Assembly: GCA_946481355.1 (NCBI GenBank)
Contig: CAMLNH010000202.1
Coordinates: 1-5,275, forward strand
Source of the DNA: an uncultured Curvibacter sp.
GTDB taxonomy: Bacteria; Pseudomonadota; Gammaproteobacteria; Burkholderiales; Burkholderiaceae
Direction: 5' to 3'
Length of the DNA stretch: 5,275 nt
Positions 4,293 through 5,275 of this stretch are shown piece by piece. Position 1 is the first letter of the stretch. Each line of letters opens with the position of its first letter. Below the pieces are notes generated by a model. The model was not told the DNA's origin, searched no databases, and was given only the letters and a program-made list of their open reading frames with translations. The position numbers and the translations under genes are program-made.

Positions 4293-5275
4293 TCAGACCC
4301 GCAGGTCGGCGCCGCGCGTCTCGGGCAGGAAGAACCAGCCCACGACCAGGGCCAGGCACAGCAAGGCGGTTGGGTAAGCCAGGCCCAGCAGCACGCTGCC
4401 GGTCTGCCCTGCGATCAGCGTGACCATATAGGGCGAGAGCCCGCCGATCCAGCCCGCCGCCAGGTTGTGCGGCAGACCGACCGCCGTGTAGCGCGTGCGC
4501 GCCGGGAACAGTTCGGACAGCATGGCCGTCTGCGGCCCCGTGACCAGGGCTACAGCCAGCACCGGGATCAGCAGCAGGGCGAACACGAGCAGGGGCTGGT
4601 TTGCGACCAGGGCCAGGCCCGCGTAGACGGGAATGATGGAGGCTGCGCCCAGCAGCAGGCCGGCCAGCACCACGGGACGGCGCCCGTAGCGGTCGGACAG
4701 CGCGCCGCAGACATAGGTCAGCGGGAACAGGCAGAAGGTGGCACCCAGTGTGACCCAGCCGGCCAGCACCGGGTCCATCTTGATCACGGTCTTGAGATAG
4801 ACCGCTGCATAAACCTGGGAACAGAAGAACAGCAGGCCGCCGCCGGCCGAGACACAGAAGAAAAGCAGGGCCATGCGGTCCAGGGTGTGGCGGTCGCGCA
4901 GGCAATCGCGCAGCGGTGTCTTGGCGACCTGCTGGCTTTGGCTCAGCTCGGTAAAGACTGGCGATTCGTGCAGGGCCAGCCGCGCCTTGACACTGGCCAG
5001 CAGCAGCACAGCCGAAAACAGGAAGGGGATGCGCCAGCCCCATTCCTTGAAGTCGGCCTCGCTGAGCCAGGTCTGCAGCAGCACCAGCTGCAGTGTCGAG
5101 GCCAGGATGCCCAGGCCGCCCATCCACTGCAGCACGCTGGTGGATGCGCCGCGGCTGGCCACCGGGGCATGCTCGGCCAGATAGACGTTGGCACCGCCGA
5201 TCTCGCCACCCATGGCCAGGCCCTGGACCAGACGCAGGGCCAGCAAGGCGCCGGTGGCCCACCAGCCCCATTGCG
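4293..5275 (-). CDS. MFS transporter, metabolite:H+ symporter (MHS) type, C-terminal 326 residues (gene runs off the right edge)
   Basis: Inner-membrane secondary transporter of the major facilitator superfamily. Motifs match the MHS group (ProP, KgtP, ShiA, CitA): RLVQGLAMGGEIGG at visible residues 14-27, EHAPVASRGAS (34-44), WGWRIPFLFSA (78-88), GALSDRYGRRP (190-200, the conserved loop of the second half), ELFPARTRYTAVGLPHNLA (254-272), and PETRG (317-321) near the C terminus. The family is usually about 420-450 residues, so roughly 100 residues including the first helices lie beyond the window; the frame is open to the edge and the true start is not visible. There is no C-terminal coiled coil as in ProP. 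The substrate cannot be told from this; an organic acid or compatible solute is likely from the family. The gene is convergent with metW and so is not part of the methionine operon. Confidence 0.93.
   Translation of the reverse strand, partial: QWGWWATGALLALRLVQGLAMGGEIGGANVYLAEHAPVASRGASTSVLQWMGGLGILASTLQLVLLQTWLSEADFKEWGWRIPFLFSAVLLLASVKARLALHESPVFTELSQSQQVAKTPLRDCLRDRHTLDRMALLFFCVSAGGGLLFFCSQVYAAVYLKTVIKMDPVLAGWVTLGATFCLFPLTYVCGALSDRYGRRPVVLAGLLLGAASIIPVYAGLALVANQPLLVFALLLIPVLAVALVTGPQTAMLSELFPARTRYTAVGLPHNLAAGWIGGLSPYMVTLIAGQTGSVLLGLAYPTALLCLALVVGWFFLPETRGADLRV

Noticed and set aside
5244..5246. TTG at 5246-5244 as start of the MFS gene
   Set aside because: The frame stays open to the window edge with MFS-like residues, and about 100 N-terminal residues of the family are missing, so the true start lies outside.
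4105..5271. A 388-codon minus-strand frame overlapping both the MFS gene and metW
   Set aside because: It is in a different frame from the MFS motifs, is rich in Pro, Gly, Ala and Arg, and would cross the end of metW.

Overview
The window looks like chromosomal DNA of a high-GC betaproteobacterium, most likely of the order Burkholderiales and possibly Comamonadaceae. The reasons are the metX-metW pair, the protein sequence styles and the strong GC bias at third codon positions. This placement is inference from recognition; no database search was run. The window holds six protein genes with almost no empty space, two of them cut by the window edges. I see no mobile elements, tRNA or rRNA genes, or CRISPR arrays.

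Layout: (1) 1-826, minus strand: the first 275 residues of an Amt-family ammonium transporter, read from a near-consensus sigma-54 (-24/-12) promoter at 898-913, which fits nitrogen control. (2) 991-1560, plus strand: a complete UPF0016/GDT1-family cation transporter (probable Mn2+ exporter) with two EMGDKT motifs. It starts with GTG and has a -10-like box so close that the mRNA may be leaderless. (3) 1567-2400, minus strand: a complete formate/nitrite (FNT) channel, ending 6 bases from the previous gene, with a hairpin spanning both stop codons. (4) 2429-2564, plus strand: a regulatory leader made of a -10 box, a SAM-II riboswitch aptamer and an intrinsic terminator. (5) 2574-4279, plus strand: metX and metW, overlapping by ATGA, which form the homoserine O-acyltransferase step of methionine synthesis. 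(6) 4293-5275, minus strand: the C-terminal 326 residues of an MFS transporter of the metabolite:H+ symporter (MHS) type, convergent with metW.

The most interesting part is the leader of metX. The aptamer matches the known SAM-II pseudoknot at every ligand-contact position I can map. Downstream there is a strong terminator hairpin with a U tract, and a long alternative helix (2489-2542) that would use both the 3' strand of the aptamer pseudoknot and the 5' arm of the terminator. This predicts a complete transcription-attenuation switch: high SAM stabilises the pseudoknot, frees the terminator and switches metXW off; low SAM lets the antiterminator form and switches metXW on. The metX start codon lies only 10 bases after the U tract and has no visible Shine-Dalgarno sequence, so control is expected at transcription rather than by hiding a ribosome site.

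The other genes are membrane transporters with no evident functional link to methionine synthesis. The region reads as a run of small independent units, each with its own promoter.
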